Shown here: one piece after another, positions 15,227-28,263 of the stretch
Position numbering within the stretch: the stretch's first letter is position 1
How the letters are laid out: each line of letters opens with the position of its first letter
NCBI GenBank assembly: GCA_019802505.1
Contig: JAFMOC010000021.1
Location: 5,120,501 to 5,184,500 of the forward strand
DNA length: 64,000 nt
Source of the DNA: Corydoras sp. C115
Taxonomy: Eukaryota > Chordata > Actinopteri > Siluriformes > Callichthyidae
Direction: 5' to 3'
Translations under genes and position numbers: made by a program
Notes under the pieces: model-generated
Seen by the model: the letters and a program-made list of their open reading frames with translations, nothing else
Told to the model about the DNA's origin: nothing
The model's database searches: none

Positions 15227-17210
15227 GTAAAATAATTCCAATTTCCGTACAAGTTAAATAATATGGTTGTCAAAATACGTTATATATCAATTATGTTGAG
15301 ACCGGGGTATTGTGACCGCGGACTGTATTAGGCTGGTGTACTGTTGAATAGTGGGTAAAAACGAACTGTTTGTAATATATAAACTGTAAAAATCTGTAGG
15401 ATATGTTTGAAGGTTAGCAGCTCGACGATAAGAAGCTCAGTAGCGCGTTTCCGCAGTACGGCTTGTCCTTCAAATCCACTGTGGGGGTGGGGGGTATTGG
15501 GTCAGCTTCCTCCAGCTCTTTTTCTACGAATCTGTGGTTATATTAAATACATTTACTGCTGTGATTTACCAAAAACATGTAAATAAGATCCTTTAGATAA
15601 TTTTGCTGTTTTTGAAAGTGATTGATAGTAAATGTTGGTAAGTACACCAATATTTAACATTGCTATTTTGAACTGTACTTAATAATTTTGGTTAGATTGT
15701 TATTTGTGGTACTTGAGTAATTGAACCAGCTTAAAATGTTCCAGAAAACTGATCTCCAATTAATATTTTACAAGCGGACTCATCCCTCTATCGTGTTGGT
15801 GGACGCACTAAAGCCTTGAATAATTTATCTTATTGCCCAAAAGATATACATACATGTTTAGGATGTACAGTATGACAAAAACAAACATTCACCATCAAAT
15901 CAAACATAGACTTGTGCAAGGGCTATATAAAATAACATACAAGGCAAATCCTAATCCATAGTTTCTGAAATGACTCCAAAATGCCTATAAGGTTACACAG
16001 TAGTTTACACAGGAATGGCTAAATCATTTAAGGTCAAGTCTGAAGGAGCAGTAAAATCATAATGGCACATTTTTATACATACTTGGTCGTTCAGCATATG
16101 CATTTATCCAAAGCGAGAGCATAATGAGAGATCAATATGTGCACCATAGCTTTTCTTAGGAGAAAGTCTAAAGCAATAGGGCGGATCCTAGCCTCATGCA
16201 GTTTTTACTGCAAATGCAAATTTGATTTTTCCTGTGTGGCCTAAAAAAAAAAAAACTTAAACCAAAAGACTGAAGACGTTCTATTCGATAACTATGGAAG
16301 ACAATTTCCACCACTATAAAGAAAAAGCCAAAAGTATCTCTTTATCTTGTGTCGCAAAACACATGCGTTCATGCAAATATAGAGCTTTTACTTTTTATTT
16401 ATTTATTTTATTTTTTTATTTTTTCTCTTCCTAGTGGTGGAAATGTGCTTCAATTGGTAACTGCTGCTACTCCAGTAAGGAAAAAAGGAGGCTCAAAATC
16501 CCATTAAGATATTGCAGGACAGGTTAACGAAATTAGAAGTGATGGTATACTACTTTGCAGCATTCATGCATAAGTTATTAAAAGGAAACCTTGTCTGTAA
16601 CTCTATTACTCAATGCTCTATTGCTAAATGCCTGAAGTATACTTCAGAATGTCTTTCTAAACTGGATGGGGTTTTAAAATTGATACACACTAGAATCTGA
16701 TAAAACCCCACAAAGGAACACCTGGAAAAGAGGAACTTCATTTTATAAAAACACCATGTCTATTGTAGAGCATGGGGTGGGTTTTCCTGTCTTTGGAATG
16801 TCATTGGCAGTATTGCACTTGTAAAGAACAGAATTGAATCAGCATGTAAATTTCATAATGTAAATGTCACATAGGCTTGGAAAGGACTCCTTCTGTATCA
16901 GGACATTGATCCAAAATATGTCATCATTTTTTTTTTTTTTGACTTGGTTGCAAATATATATGGATCTAAGATTTGTATTATTTTAAAACTACAGGCCTTA
17001 GTAAAGTAGAACTACATTCCAGCTGTAAGAAACCCTTATCAGGATACAAAATTGTTTGTAAGCGAAGTGTGTTTTGTGAGGGTCTAAGTACTGGTTTTAG
17101 GTAATTGCATAAAGATTTGTTTAATATATCATGTTTATTAGCTACAGAATGTTCTTTGATTTAGTAAAACTGGCTCTTTTGTGATTTAAGACACTTGACC
17201 GTTATTTTAG
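15227..17210 (+). other. hspa8 copy B first intron
   Basis: Intron from donor 15227 to acceptor 17209-17210. No snoRNA boxes, coding signal or full repeat copy recognised. A short fragment resembling the SINE-2 tail (CATTTATCCAAAGCGA) is near 16101, and poly-A and poly-T runs are at about 16240 and 16930. Confidence 0.7.
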
Positions 17211-17215
17211 GTACC

Positions 17216-20193
17216 ATGTCAAAAGGAACTGCAGTCGGCATTGATTTGGGGACCACCTACTCCTGTGTGGGAATCTTCCAGCATGGCAAAGTTGAAATTA
17301 TTGCTAATGATCAAGGAAACAGAACCACACCAAGCTATGTGGCCTTTACTGATACTGAAAGGTTAATTGGAGATGCAGCGAAGAATCAAGTGGCAATGAA
17401 CCCCACCAACACTATCTTTGGTCAGTATGTTTTCTGTGGATGATTAGCTTGACTTATTTTAAATTGAACTCTTTTTATAAGATGAAAGCTGTATATGTGA
17501 ATCTTTGTGCTTTATTACAGATGCTAAACGTTTGATTGGCCGAAGATTTGAGGACACCGTAGTTCAATCTGATATGAAACACTGGCCTTTTAAGGTGATC
17601 AGTGATGGTGGCCGCCCTAAAGTGGAGGTAGAGTACAAAGGAGAGAATAAGAACTTTTACCCAGAGGAGATCTCCTCCATGGTGCTGGTCAAGATGAAGG
17701 AGATTGCAGAAGCCTACCTCGGAAAGGTAAGTTTATGTATTAGTGTGTAACAGGATACTTTTAGTTATCAGGAGAAGTTCTTGAATTCTAATTGTTTTGT
17801 TGCAGTCTATCAATAACGCTGTGATAACAGTACCAGCCTACTTCAATGACTCTCAGCGTCAAGCCACCAAAGATGCCGGCACCATCTCCGGTCTGAATGT
17901 GCTGCGTATCATCAATGAACCCACTGCTGCTGCCATCGCTTATGGGTTGGACAAAAAAGTAAATACTGGCAGATAAGATGTTACTATATGTATTGTTTCT
18001 AATTTCAATGTTGACAGATCAATATTTTGTTTAATAGGTTGGATCAGAAAGAAATGTACTGATCTTTGATCTTGGAGGTGGAACATTTGATGTGTCTATC
18101 CTGACCATTGAAGATGGTATTTTTGAGGTCAAGTCCACAGCTGGTGACACACATTTGGGTGGAGAAGACTTTGACAACCGCATGGTGAATCACTTTATTG
18201 GAGAGTTCAAGCGCAAGCACAAAAAGGACATCAGTGACAACAAGAGGGCCGTTCGCCGTCTGCGCACTGCCTGTGAGCGGGCAAAGCGCACCCTGTCCTC
18301 CAGCACTCAGGCCAGCATTGAGATCGATTCCCTTTATGAAGGTGTCGATTTCTACACCTCCATCACCAGGGCTCGCTTTGAAGAGCTTAATGCTGATCTC
18401 TTCAGAGGGACCCTGGACCCAGTTGAGAAGTCACTCCGTGATGCAAAACTGGACAAAGCTCAAATCCATGACATCGTCCTGGTTGGTGGTTCTACTCGTA
18501 TCCCCAAGATCCAGAAACTCCTTCAAGATTTCTTTAATGGGAAGGAACTCAACAAGAGCATCAACCCTGATGAGGCTGTGGCTTATGGAGCAGGTGAGCT
18601 TGTGCAGCAATCAACATGATTTACTTTATTTCCACTGTGATTAAGTTTATTCCTGCCATTTGTAGTCTCAACCAGATGTTTAAATAACAAAGATGGTCCC
18701 AAGTACCTTTCTTGGATGTCTGAGTGACACTTGTGTATGGCGGTGTTCTTGTGTATCAACATGCAAACTAAACCTGGTTTTACTTTGCAGCTGTTCAGGC
18801 AGCCATCCTGTCTGGGGACAAGTCAGAAAATGTGCAGGACTTGCTGCTCCTGGATGTCACTCCACTGTCTCTGGGTATTGAAACAGCTGGAGGCGTCATG
18901 ACTGCTTTGATCAAGCGCAACACAACCATTCCAACTAAGCAGACCCAGACCTTTACCACCTACTCTGACAACCAGCCTGGTGTGCTCATTCAGGTGATTT
19001 TGGTTGATTTTAAATATCTTAAATCTAAGTTTATAAAATGTAATATTCGAATTGACATATTTAACTTTGGAATTAGTGATATTGTTATAATAATATTATT
19101 ATGGTCCCACATAGGTCTATGAGGGTGAGCGTGCCATGACCAAGGACAACAACCTGCTTGGCAAATTTGAGCTGACTGGTATCCCACCTGCCCCTCGTGG
19201 TGTTCCCCAGATTGAAGTTACTTTTGACATTGATGCTAATGGGATCTTAAATGTCTCTGCTGTAGACAAGAGCACAGGCAAAGAGAACAAGATTACCATC
19301 ACCAATGACAAGGGTAAGGAAGCATTAATATTTATATTTAAATATACAAATACAAGGGTACCTTGAAATCTGCACTAGGCCACCATACACACCCTTGCAC
19401 CTTGGGGCAGTCTATGCAAATATGCTAAGAACTTTCAAACCACACAGTAAATGGAAGATCTTCCCTGCCTAAAAATGGGTCCTAGCACAATCTTTTCCTT
19501 GAGGTACAGACATAATGCACTGTGCTTCTTTTTGTGTATTTACACAATACGTGAACCCATCTGCAAAATTGCAATAGTACAGTTTCCTTAAAATATTAAA
19601 TATACTTCTTTGCTCAGGTCGCCTAAGCAAGGAAGACATTGAGCGCATGGTGCAGGAGGCTGAGAAGTACAAGGCTGAGGATGATGTACAGCGTGACAAA
19701 GTTTCTTCTAAAAATGGCTTGGAATCCTATGCTTTTAACATGAAATCCACAGTGGAGGATGAGAAGTTGCAGGGCAAGATCAGTGATGAGGACAAGCAGA
19801 AGATCCTAGAAAAATGCAATGAAGTTATTAGCTGGCTGGATAAGAACCAGGTCAGTAAATGTCTCTCTAGCTCTTTATAAGTGCTGTTCTTTGCATAACA
19901 TTCCTTATAAACATAAAATTAAGTTAAATATTGTCAAGCAATGTTAAATAAATAACCAAAGATAGAAACCATTAGTTTTTATTAAAAAAACGTCTTCCAT
20001 TTTGCAGACTGCAGAAAAAGAAGAATATGAACATCAGCAGCAGGAGTTGGAGAAGGTCTGCAACCCCATTATCACGAAGCTGTACCAGAGTGCTGGGGGA
20101 ATGCCTGGTGGAATGCCAGGTGGATTTCCGGGTGCTGGTGGTGCACCCTCTGGTGGTGGCACTTCTGGACCTACCATTGAAGAAGTTGATTAA
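17216..20193 (+). CDS. hspa8: hspa8 copy B (Hsc70), complete
   Basis: Constitutive cytosolic Hsp70 ATPase. Coding exons 17216-17420, 17521-17726, 17806-17958, 18038-18593, 18791-18993, 19115-19313, 19618-19850 and 20008-20193. They total 1941 nt and predict 646 aa, the length of mammalian HSPA8. The ATPase domain shows GIDLGTTYSCVG, IINEPTAAAIAYG, DLGGGTFDVS and VGGSTRIP. The C-terminus has the GGMP-type linker repeats and ends PTIEEVD, whose EEVD binds TPR co-chaperones such as HOP and CHIP. Copy A is nearly identical over the shared part; in the first coding exon the proteins differ at residues 5 (Thr here, Pro in A), 20 (Ile/Val) and 47 (Thr/Asn). The two copies point away from each other with the crtam-like gene between them. 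The 18594-18790 intron holds a diverged U14 snoRNA. Confidence 0.98.
18633..18726 (+). ncRNA. Diverged U14-type snoRNA copy in hspa8 copy B intron
   Basis: Clearly related to the snoRNA at 466-560, but in the intron after the fifth exon instead of the fourth. Box D CTGA (18720-18723) is intact. Box C reads TGATTA (18638-18643) instead of TGATGA. The terminal stem is CACT/AGTG instead of TCGC/GCGA, so pairing is kept by changes on both sides. The 18S-complementary segment reads CCTTTCTTGGATGT, giving one G-U pair relative to copy A. It may be weakly functional or decaying. Confidence 0.75.
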
Positions 20194-20586
20194 AACAATA
20201 AGCAATTCTAGGCGTTAACATGTTGATCCCAGTAGGCCCAAGTTGTATGCACTGACTTAATTAAATAAATTTAATATATTGTTGATCTGGATAAAATGCA
20301 CCTTAAAACTGTATAAGCTATGAAGGCTTTACTATAATTCCTGATAATTTTCTGAAGGGCTTAATGATACAATAAGAACTTATGAAAATAGTTGTTGCTG
20401 ATTGTTCTACTAATCATATTCTCATTCATCAAATATAACCTGTGTTGCAGTTTAACCTGTTTTAGTTTAAATGGTTATTTCTAAGTTTTGTTTCCTAATT
20501 TTGTTAAAATGTTTAAATAGCATTACTCATCCAAGACTTGAAGGGGTTTGGTGTGCTTTTAAGTGTTACCAGTTATGTTACTCTTG

Positions 20587-20592
20587 AATAAA
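20587..20592 (+). terminator. Poly(A) signal of hspa8 copy B
   Basis: AATAAA about 394 bases after the stop codon. An earlier AATAAA near 20263 is an alternative. Confidence 0.7.
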
Positions 20593-21192
20593 GTTACTTT
20601 TTTCTGATTATACCAATCGGACCTTATTGCATATCTAAAATAGAAGGGTGGGGAATCCTCAAAAAAAAAATCCTAAAACGTAAACCTGCACTTTAATAAC
20701 ATGAGTTTATAACAATTGCTTTTGTTTGTCTATAAATTTCTTGGACCTCTCCTGGCTCTTTGAACCACATTCCTACTTCTTCTGGTCTCATATTAAAACG
20801 TTTACTTCTTCTAGCTGCTGTTTCTCCACAAGTGGTGTACTGGATCTATTCCCCATATTATTTAATATATATATATATATATGCTAATTCTGCAATGAAG
20901 TACCAAAACATTCAGTTTTTGGTCTCTACATTGTTTTGCAACTAACCTGTTCATCCAAAAAAAAAAAATTACATTTTGAGGTGTATAATACCAAATGCAG
21001 ATATGCAGGTAGATTAACAATTTTAGAATTAACATGAAAAAAGTCCAGTTCATTTTTTTTATCACGGAAACGTTTCTGACACCTAAAAAACACTTCAAAC
21101 ACTTTAGAACTTTGAAAGAACTAACATTCTAAATGCCCTTAAAGGGGTAGGAACCAAAAAATAAAATATGGCCTGCTCAGGTAGGCAGTCAC

Positions 21193-21365
21193 AAAAGGGT
21201 TTGGTAGCTCAGTGATTAGGGTGTTGGGCTATTGGTCAGATGGTTGTAGGTTCAACATCTTCTGAAGTTATCAATCTGCGACCTTGAACGTATGTTCAAC
21301 TGTATGTAACTTTTTGTTCTGACCCCAATTATCAAGTTGGGTTACTTTGGATAAAAGTGTCTGCT
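21193..21365 (+). mobile_element. SINE-2 copy (second tRNA-derived family)
   Basis: Different family from SINE-1. Its head has a tRNA-like TGGTAGCTCAGTGATTAGG and GGTTGTAGGTTCAA, and its tail reads TTGGATAAAAGTGTCTGCT. Diverged, no clear target duplication. Confidence 0.75.
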
Positions 21366-21497
21366 ATTGACCAAATGTAAAAGAACACACACTTTCTGAT
21401 GAAAATTGGAACGTGATTATGTAAACCTATAATATCCCATAGACTTTTCAGCCTTTCTGGCAAACGGTGCATAAATATCGGATTGAGCACACACACA

Positions 21498-21866
21498 CAT
21501 TCATTATCTTCCGCTTTATCCTCTATTAGGGTCACGGGGGTTCCCCATGCCCATCCAGGGGAGAACCCCCATGCCCATCCAGGGGAGAACATCTCGGGCG
21601 CTGGGCAGATACACCCAGGACAGGGTGCCAATCTATCGCTGGGCACACACTCACACAGACATGCACATATACATACTTTATATGGGGCAATTTGGAGAAT
21701 TCAATTAACTTGTTCCATGTTTTTGGACTGTGGGAGGAAACCGGAGAACCCGGAGGAAACCCACGCGGACACGGGGAGAACATGGAAACTTCACCCAGAT
21801 GGGGATTCGAACCGGGAATCCCTAGCGCTGAGAGGCGAACGTGCTAACCACTAAACCACCGTGCCG

Positions 21867-21868
<2 letters not shown>
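21498..21868 (-). mobile_element. SINE-1 copy, unit 1 of a triple array
   Basis: Full-length copy with an internal tandem duplication of the CCCATGCCCATCCAGGGGAG segment (around 21545-21590). Its head is followed directly by (CA)n at 21868-21897. Confidence 0.9.
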
Positions 21869-21898
<30 letters not shown>

Positions 21899-21903
<5 letters not shown>

Positions 21904-22275
21904 TCATTCATTCATTATCTCCCGCTTTAATCTCTACTAGGGTTCGCGGTGGGGTTCCCCATGCCCATCCAGGGGAGAACGTCTCGGGCGCTGGGCAGAT
22001 AGACCAATCCATCGCTGGGCACACACTCACTCACAGGGCGCCAATCCATCGCTGGGCACACACTCACTCACTCACACAGACACACTCTATATGGGGCAAT
22101 TTTGAGAATTCAATTGACTTGATCCATGTTTTTGGACTGTGGGAGGAAACTGGAGAACCCGGAGGAAACCCACGCAGACACGGGGAGAACATGGAAACTC
22201 CACCCAGATGGGGATTCGAACCGGGAATCCCTAGCGCTGAGAGGCGAACGTGCTAACCACTAAACCACCGTGCCG

Positions 22276-22278
<3 letters not shown>
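21899..22278 (-). mobile_element. SINE-1 copy, unit 2 of a triple array
   Basis: Full-length copy with an internal duplication of CCAATCCATCGCTGGGCACA (around 22003-22070). It begins after CACACATATATTCATTC and its head runs into (CA)n at about 22278-22333. Confidence 0.9.
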
Positions 22279-22776
<498 letters not shown>

Positions 22777-23020
22777 TCATGCGATATAGCATAGGCAGCA
22801 TAACACATTATACAATTAGAAGCTATTAAAGGCGCAAGTAACCACCCGGACTTTTACTTTGAAGAAACATTTCCACTTTGAACCCGAGGTAAAAGCGGAG
22901 CCATGTGTTCCTGAGCAACTGGAAGTTTCTAGCACACCCTTCAGTAAACACCTTCAAACAGCGACTTTACTCTCAAACCTGCTGCTATTCCACTAACAGC
23001 ACTGAGCTTCCATATTCAAT

Positions 23021-26000
23021 ATGTCGGTAATAGGGGAAGCTCGTGTACGCGGCGTTATGTTTAAAGATATTAACGCAGAAGACGAGGACGTTCAGCCCAC
23101 TGAGATAGAAAGCTTATGCATGAACTGTTATCAGAATGTAAGTGAAGAGATTGTAATGATCGTGTTAAACTCTGTCAACTAAATACCATTTGACTTTTCC
23201 TCATTTTGGTATTGCTATACAAAGTTACATTAAAATGAGTTGTCGTCAGTCGTTAACCAACTCATTGTTTGCGTGTCGTGTTGTTTTAGGGAAGGACACG
23301 TCTTCTGTTAACCAAAATCCCCTTCTTCAGAGAAATTATCATCAGTTCGTTTACATGCTCTCACTGCCACTGGAGCAATACAGAAATACAGTCTGCAGGA
23401 AGGATCCAGGAGCAGGCTGTCTGCTACAACCTTCAAGTAAAAACCAAAGAGGTAATGAACAGTCATTCATTATCTTCTGCTTAATCCTCTACTAGGGTTG
23501 CGAGGGGTGGGGGGGGGGAGTCTACAATCCCATCTAGGGGAGATAGTTTGGGTTTAGTCAGGACAGGACACCTTCGCTCACACAGACATACACAAACACA
23601 CTCTATATGGGGAAATTAACAGCAATCAGACTGTGGGAGGAAACCGGACAACCTGGAGGAAACCTACATGGACATGGGGAGAACATGGAAACTCCACCCA
23701 GATTGTGATTGGCACCTGGATCCCCAGTGAACGTGACAACCACTGCTGACTACATTAAAGTAACATCCAATTAGGACATACTGTGTTCAAAAACTGATAA
23801 AGTATGTTATTACATATGCATTACATTTATGTTTGGTCATTTAGAAGACACCAAAGCGAGCACACAAGTTCACAGCATCCCTGGAGCAATGAGGGTTAAG
23901 GGTCCAGCTCAAGGTCCCACATTGATAACTTCGGTGAACCTGGGATTTGAACCCACAACCTTCAGATTGATGGCCCAACACCCTAACCACTGAACTACCA
24001 CACCCCATGACAATACTCATTACATTACCTCATGCTCATATCTGTAAATTCTAGACAATGCACTGCTGCCACACTGATTGCATAATTAATTTGTTGTACA
24101 GCTGTTTTAATATAGCCCCTGATGAGTGTATAAACATTAACATTATTTTCCCCTTGTATTTTGTGTTAATAATGATTTTTCAAATGTTCGTACGAATTCT
24201 TTGTGGTGTTTATTTCTGTTGATTAGGACATGAACCGTGAGGTTGTGAAGACAGACTGTGCCACTATTCGAATTCCTGAACTAGACTTTGAAATCCCACC
24301 ATTTACACAGAAGGGCTGTAAGTAGCACTGGGTTATTAAATTGAAAAATCATTGTGAACAGGCAGATGTTTTATAAATTTAAATTAATGCAGATGTATTA
24401 GTTTTGGGAGTTTAATTTACTGATTTGTAACCAATTGTAAATACAAATTATGAACAATAAATCTCTCGTTGTTCAGCACTGTCCACTATTGAAGGACTTC
24501 TTGACAGAGCAGTAGCTGGATTAGAGCAAGATCAGCCAATCAGACGGGTGTGTACTCGTTTTCAGTAATCTAAGATTTAATGTCTTTTTATGAATAAATA
24601 CAGACATGATTAACTTGGTGTAGATAATAAAAGTAATTATTTATGGTAAAGGTGTTTTTGTTATGGACACAAAAGCTTGCTGTGTCTTTTGAAACTGCAT
24701 GTTGTTAATGTTGTGTGTTAGTATTTACCTGTAGCTTAATATTGTAACCCATTTTTAGAGTGGTCCCTCTTGCTTTGGCTGTTTATAAAGCTAGCATCTC
24801 ATTTAAACTGTTTAAATACATTAAAGACTTTATCTGTGCTTAAAATGTTTTATATTTCTTTGCAGGCAACTGATTCAGAAGTAGCAGACAAAATAGATCA
24901 GTTTATTCAGAGATTGAAAAGACTGAAAGATGTTGAAGAGCAATTCACACTGGTAAAATGATCATGTTTGAAATGTCACATGACGTATTACTACGTTTTT
25001 AATTAGCTGCAGCATGTTTGGATTTAACACTCCTTATTTTTTATTCTATTTTAGATAATCGATGATCCATCTGGGAATAGTTTTGTTGAGAATCCGATGG
25101 CACCACAGAAAGACCCAGTCCTGTCTGTTTCTCACTACAGACGTACACCTGAACAGAATGCTGCACTTGGAATACAGGTGAGAATCCTGCATATATTGTG
25201 TGTCCACTCTAATCTGGGTTGAAAAATATGAAGATTATTACATGTTATACTGGAGTGCTAACGATAAATATCTTACTGACACCTGGAATATGTTTTGTGA
25301 GATTTGAATCCGGTTGGAGTCTCCACGTTCTACCTGTGTCCATGTGGATTTTCTCTGTTTGTCTGTCTGGTCATGTAGGGGGGAAGGATGGGCATGGGGA
25401 AACCCCCCCCCCCCACACCATGAGATTTCGAAAAATTTTGAGATGTAAATTTAGTCAATTTTAATAATTTTAAGAAACTACTGCTAACAATCTCCCTCTT
25501 AGGACAGTGAATCAGATAACGAAGAGAAGGCTGGGAATGATCTGGAGACCATGAGGAATGAAGTGCTGGTATTCAACACCAACTGTCCAGAGTGCAATGC
25601 TCCTGCCTCAACGAATATGAAACTTGTCCGTATCCTTTGTGTTTTTCATCATTTTCAACCTAAAGTGAAACTGTGGCCACATTTACAATATTGTTTCTTT
25701 GTTCAACATTATCTCAGAATCAATCTGTTTGAAGACTAAAACCACCTATGGCAGTTTGTTTATACAAGTAATGCACATAATGATTACCAAAACAGCTCAG
25801 CAGTTTGTTTTCTTCTTTCATCGGTTTCAGCATTTTTAATATCTGTGTTGTCTCTCTTTTAAAAGTCACAACATTTGATTTTACCAATGCTTCGGCTTTA
25901 GATGTTTCTTCCTTCACTTCGAAACAGAAATCCCACATTTTAAAGAAGTTATTATCATGGCCACCAACTGTGACAGCTGTGGCCATCGGACTAATGAGGT

Positions 26001-28263
26001 CAGAAATTGCTCATTTTAATTAAACTCTTTTATGAAAACAGTAAACTAGTGTAACATTTTAAGTTTTTATTATCATAATAGTTCATTAAAAACAGACTTG
26101 TGCTATCATTTTATTACATGTAAAGTAGAAACCAAAAGATACTTATTCTACTTTTATTCAAAAACTAATGCAACTACCAGGATTTGTGTATATCCCTGTT
26201 GTTCTGATTCTGTTCTTTACTAGAAAGTTATTAGTATTGTTATTAAATATTATATTCCTCTTTATGAAACAGGTAAAATCAGGTGGAGCCACAGAAGAAT
26301 TAGGAACGAAAATAACTCTACACATCACAGACCCCTCTGACATGTCCCGTGACTTGCTAAAGGTATTTTATGTTTAAACACGGTTTTAAGATTTACACTC
26401 ATTTAAACTGTCTCATTAAACTTAAGTTCTGTGAAATCGATTTTGCTTTCTGCATTTGATTTGCCAAAAAAGTAATGTTTAAAATAAACGCTTAAGCAAT
26501 TGCAAATTCATTAACTAAAACTCTTTGTAATAACTTGTAAAGGTTCTTTGCAAATGCCTATGCAGAGTTTAGAAACTTATTTTAGTATCTTTATTCTATA
26601 TAGACCATTATTCTTTAGTATGAAGCAATGTCAACAATATTAAAAATGTCATTTAACAATTTCAAGAATATACATTGTCATTTACATTGATTAGTATACA
26701 AACACACAATAAGTGTAACAGTCTTTATTGTCAAAATACATAGCTGTATAGTTTACCAAAATATAGATATATGGTTACTTTTCCTAGTGATTGAGGGGTG
26801 GGAGTTCAGGTGCATAATATGGTGGTCCTGAAGCAAAGAGGAGTAGAGACATTGCTTTTGTGCCCAAAATTATCCTACATATATATTGTATACCAGAATT
26901 ATATTATATTATATTATATTATATATAAAGCAATGTCTCTACTTCTCTTTGCTTCAATGTCTCTACTCCTCTTTGCTTCAGGACCACCATATTATGCATC
27001 ATATTATTATTATTATCATTAGGATTATTAATATTACTACTACTATTTATTATTGTTAGTTACTGCTATTATTACTATAGTTATTATGTTGTTGTTATTA
27101 TTATTATTATTATTGTTATTATTATTATTATCATTACTGTTACTACTCAATTCACATTTACACTGCCTTTCATTGTCACTACAAAATTTAAACTTTTTTA
27201 CTGTAAATTCCAATACATCACACTGCATTTCACTTTCTTGTTTTTATGTTTAAATGTCATAAATGTCTGTAACCGCGGGAAAGTGAGGAACGTAATTTCG
27301 ATTACTTTGTATGTAGAGTACATGTGAAGGAATTGACAATAAAGCCTACTTTGACTTTGACTTTAAAGAGTTTATAGTTTTGACAGCTAAAACAGCTCTT
27401 TTAGAACAGCAGGAATTAGGGATGTTAAATATTGAGAAAAGTACATTTGGTTGCATGTTCTTTGCATCCTATTGATAAATAATGTGAGGTTTGGTAAAGT
27501 GATATGTTGTCAATTTACATGTATACATATACAATGTCTTATCTGTGTGCAAATTTCGATGTTTCTGTCCCTCAGTGCTGAATAAGTGCTTTTGTGTTTT
27601 TGCATGTGTGCAACAGTCTGAGACGTGCAGTGTGTTGATTCCAGAGTTAGAATTTGAACTTGGCATGGCAGCATTGGGGGGCAAGTTTACTACCCTGGAA
27701 GGGCTGCTCAAAGACATCAAAGAATTGGTGAGGATCACAGAACTACTTATTTAGGACATTTAAATTATAGGAAGTTGTTCTTATTATTTATAATTACATT
27801 TCTGTAGACTGTTATGAAAAATCCATTCATATGTGGAGACAGCTCAGCTACAGACACAGCAGAGAAACTAGAGCTGTTTGGAAAAAAACTTGACAAGGTT
27901 CGAACATTTTCTTGATCTATGCTTAAATTCAATTTTCTACATGCAAACCCAGTAACACTAGTCTTTGCCTTTTGTGTTTATAGATCATGGCAGGAGAAAT
28001 GGATGTCCACGTCATACTGGATGATCCAGCTGGGAATAGTTACCTTCAGGTAAACATGTCTCTCTTGTGATCATTACATCTGTGCAGATTTAAATTAAAT
28101 GATCTGACTTTGATTAACCTTGGAATTGTGCCTCTAGAATATTTATGCGCCAGACCCTGATCCTGAGATGAAAGTTGAGAAGTACACACGGACATTTGAA
28201 CAGAATGAGGACCTGGGATTAAACGACATGAAAACTGAGGGTTACAGCGAAGCTAAGAATTAA
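23021..28263 (+). CDS. zpr1: zpr1, zinc finger protein ZPR1
   Basis: ZPR1 binds eEF1A, moves to the nucleus on growth signals and supports SMN-dependent snRNP work and eEF1A folding. Thirteen coding exons: 23021-23137, 23290-23451, 24227-24317, 24477-24547, 24866-24952, 25055-25177, 25503-25629, 25928-25998, 26273-26362, 27617-27727, 27808-27897, 27984-28049 and 28138-28263. Total 1332 nt, 443 aa (mammalian form about 459). The duplicated architecture is visible: first C4 finger CMNC...CSHC (exons 1-2) with its beta domain ending in DDPSGNSF, second finger CPEC...CDSCGHR (exons 7-8) with DDPAGNSYL. The start is chosen because it follows the SINE array and gives the conserved N-terminus; the GC-poor leader has no better ATG. 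The intron 25630-25927 is U12-type. Human ZPR1 is also on 11q23. Confidence 0.97.
23466..23745 (-). mobile_element. Diverged SINE-1 copy in zpr1 intron
   Basis: Body and head are recognisable (GAGAACATGGAAACTCCACC) but with many changes and a G-rich run at about 23506-23518. It starts only about 15 bases after the donor of zpr1 exon 2. Confidence 0.8.
23845..24006 (-). mobile_element. SINE-2 copy in zpr1 intron
   Basis: Minus-strand copy: GCATCCCTGGAGCAATGAGG, CCTGGGATTTGAACCC and CACCCTAACCACTGAACTAC match the other SINE-2 copies at 40766 and 48243. Confidence 0.8.
25299..25420 (+). mobile_element. SINE-1 fragment in zpr1 intron
   Basis: Short diverged piece starting at the B box (GATTTGAATCCGG) and reading TTCTACCTGTGTCCATGTGG; includes a C run at 25402-25414. 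Confidence 0.6.
25630..25927 (+). other. U12-type (minor spliceosome) GT-AG intron in zpr1
   Basis: The donor is GTATCCTTT (25630-25638), an exact match to the U12 5' splice consensus. A near-consensus branch site TTCCTTCAC (25909-25917) ends 10 bases before the acceptor end, as required for U12 introns. The flanking exons join in frame through Leu-Val-Gln-Ile-Pro of the second zinc finger. Confidence 0.88.
26811..26998. repeat. Long inverted repeat in zpr1 intron
   Basis: The left arm 26811-26858 (TGCATAATATGGTGGTCCTG...) is the reverse complement of the right arm 26928-26998, with a 69-bp AT-rich loop. The right arm is longer because a 24-bp unit containing CAATGTCTCTACT is duplicated in tandem. 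Confidence 0.88.
27000..27148. repeat. (TAT)n trinucleotide-rich tract
   Basis: Imperfect TAT/TTA repeats in the large intron 26363-27616 of zpr1. Poly-Leu and poly-Asn frames here are artefacts. Confidence 0.85.

Noticed and set aside
18198..18644. 148-aa alternative frame in hspa8 copy B
   Set aside because: Shadow frame of the conserved 556-nt Hsc70 exon; the real frame is fixed by the protein family.
21868..22333. CRISPR-like regular spacing of repeats
   Set aside because: The units are ~380-bp SINEs separated by CA repeats in a vertebrate genome; there are no unique spacers.
27053..27253. Poly-Leu membrane-like frame
   Set aside because: Encoded by the (TAT)n tract within a zpr1 intron.
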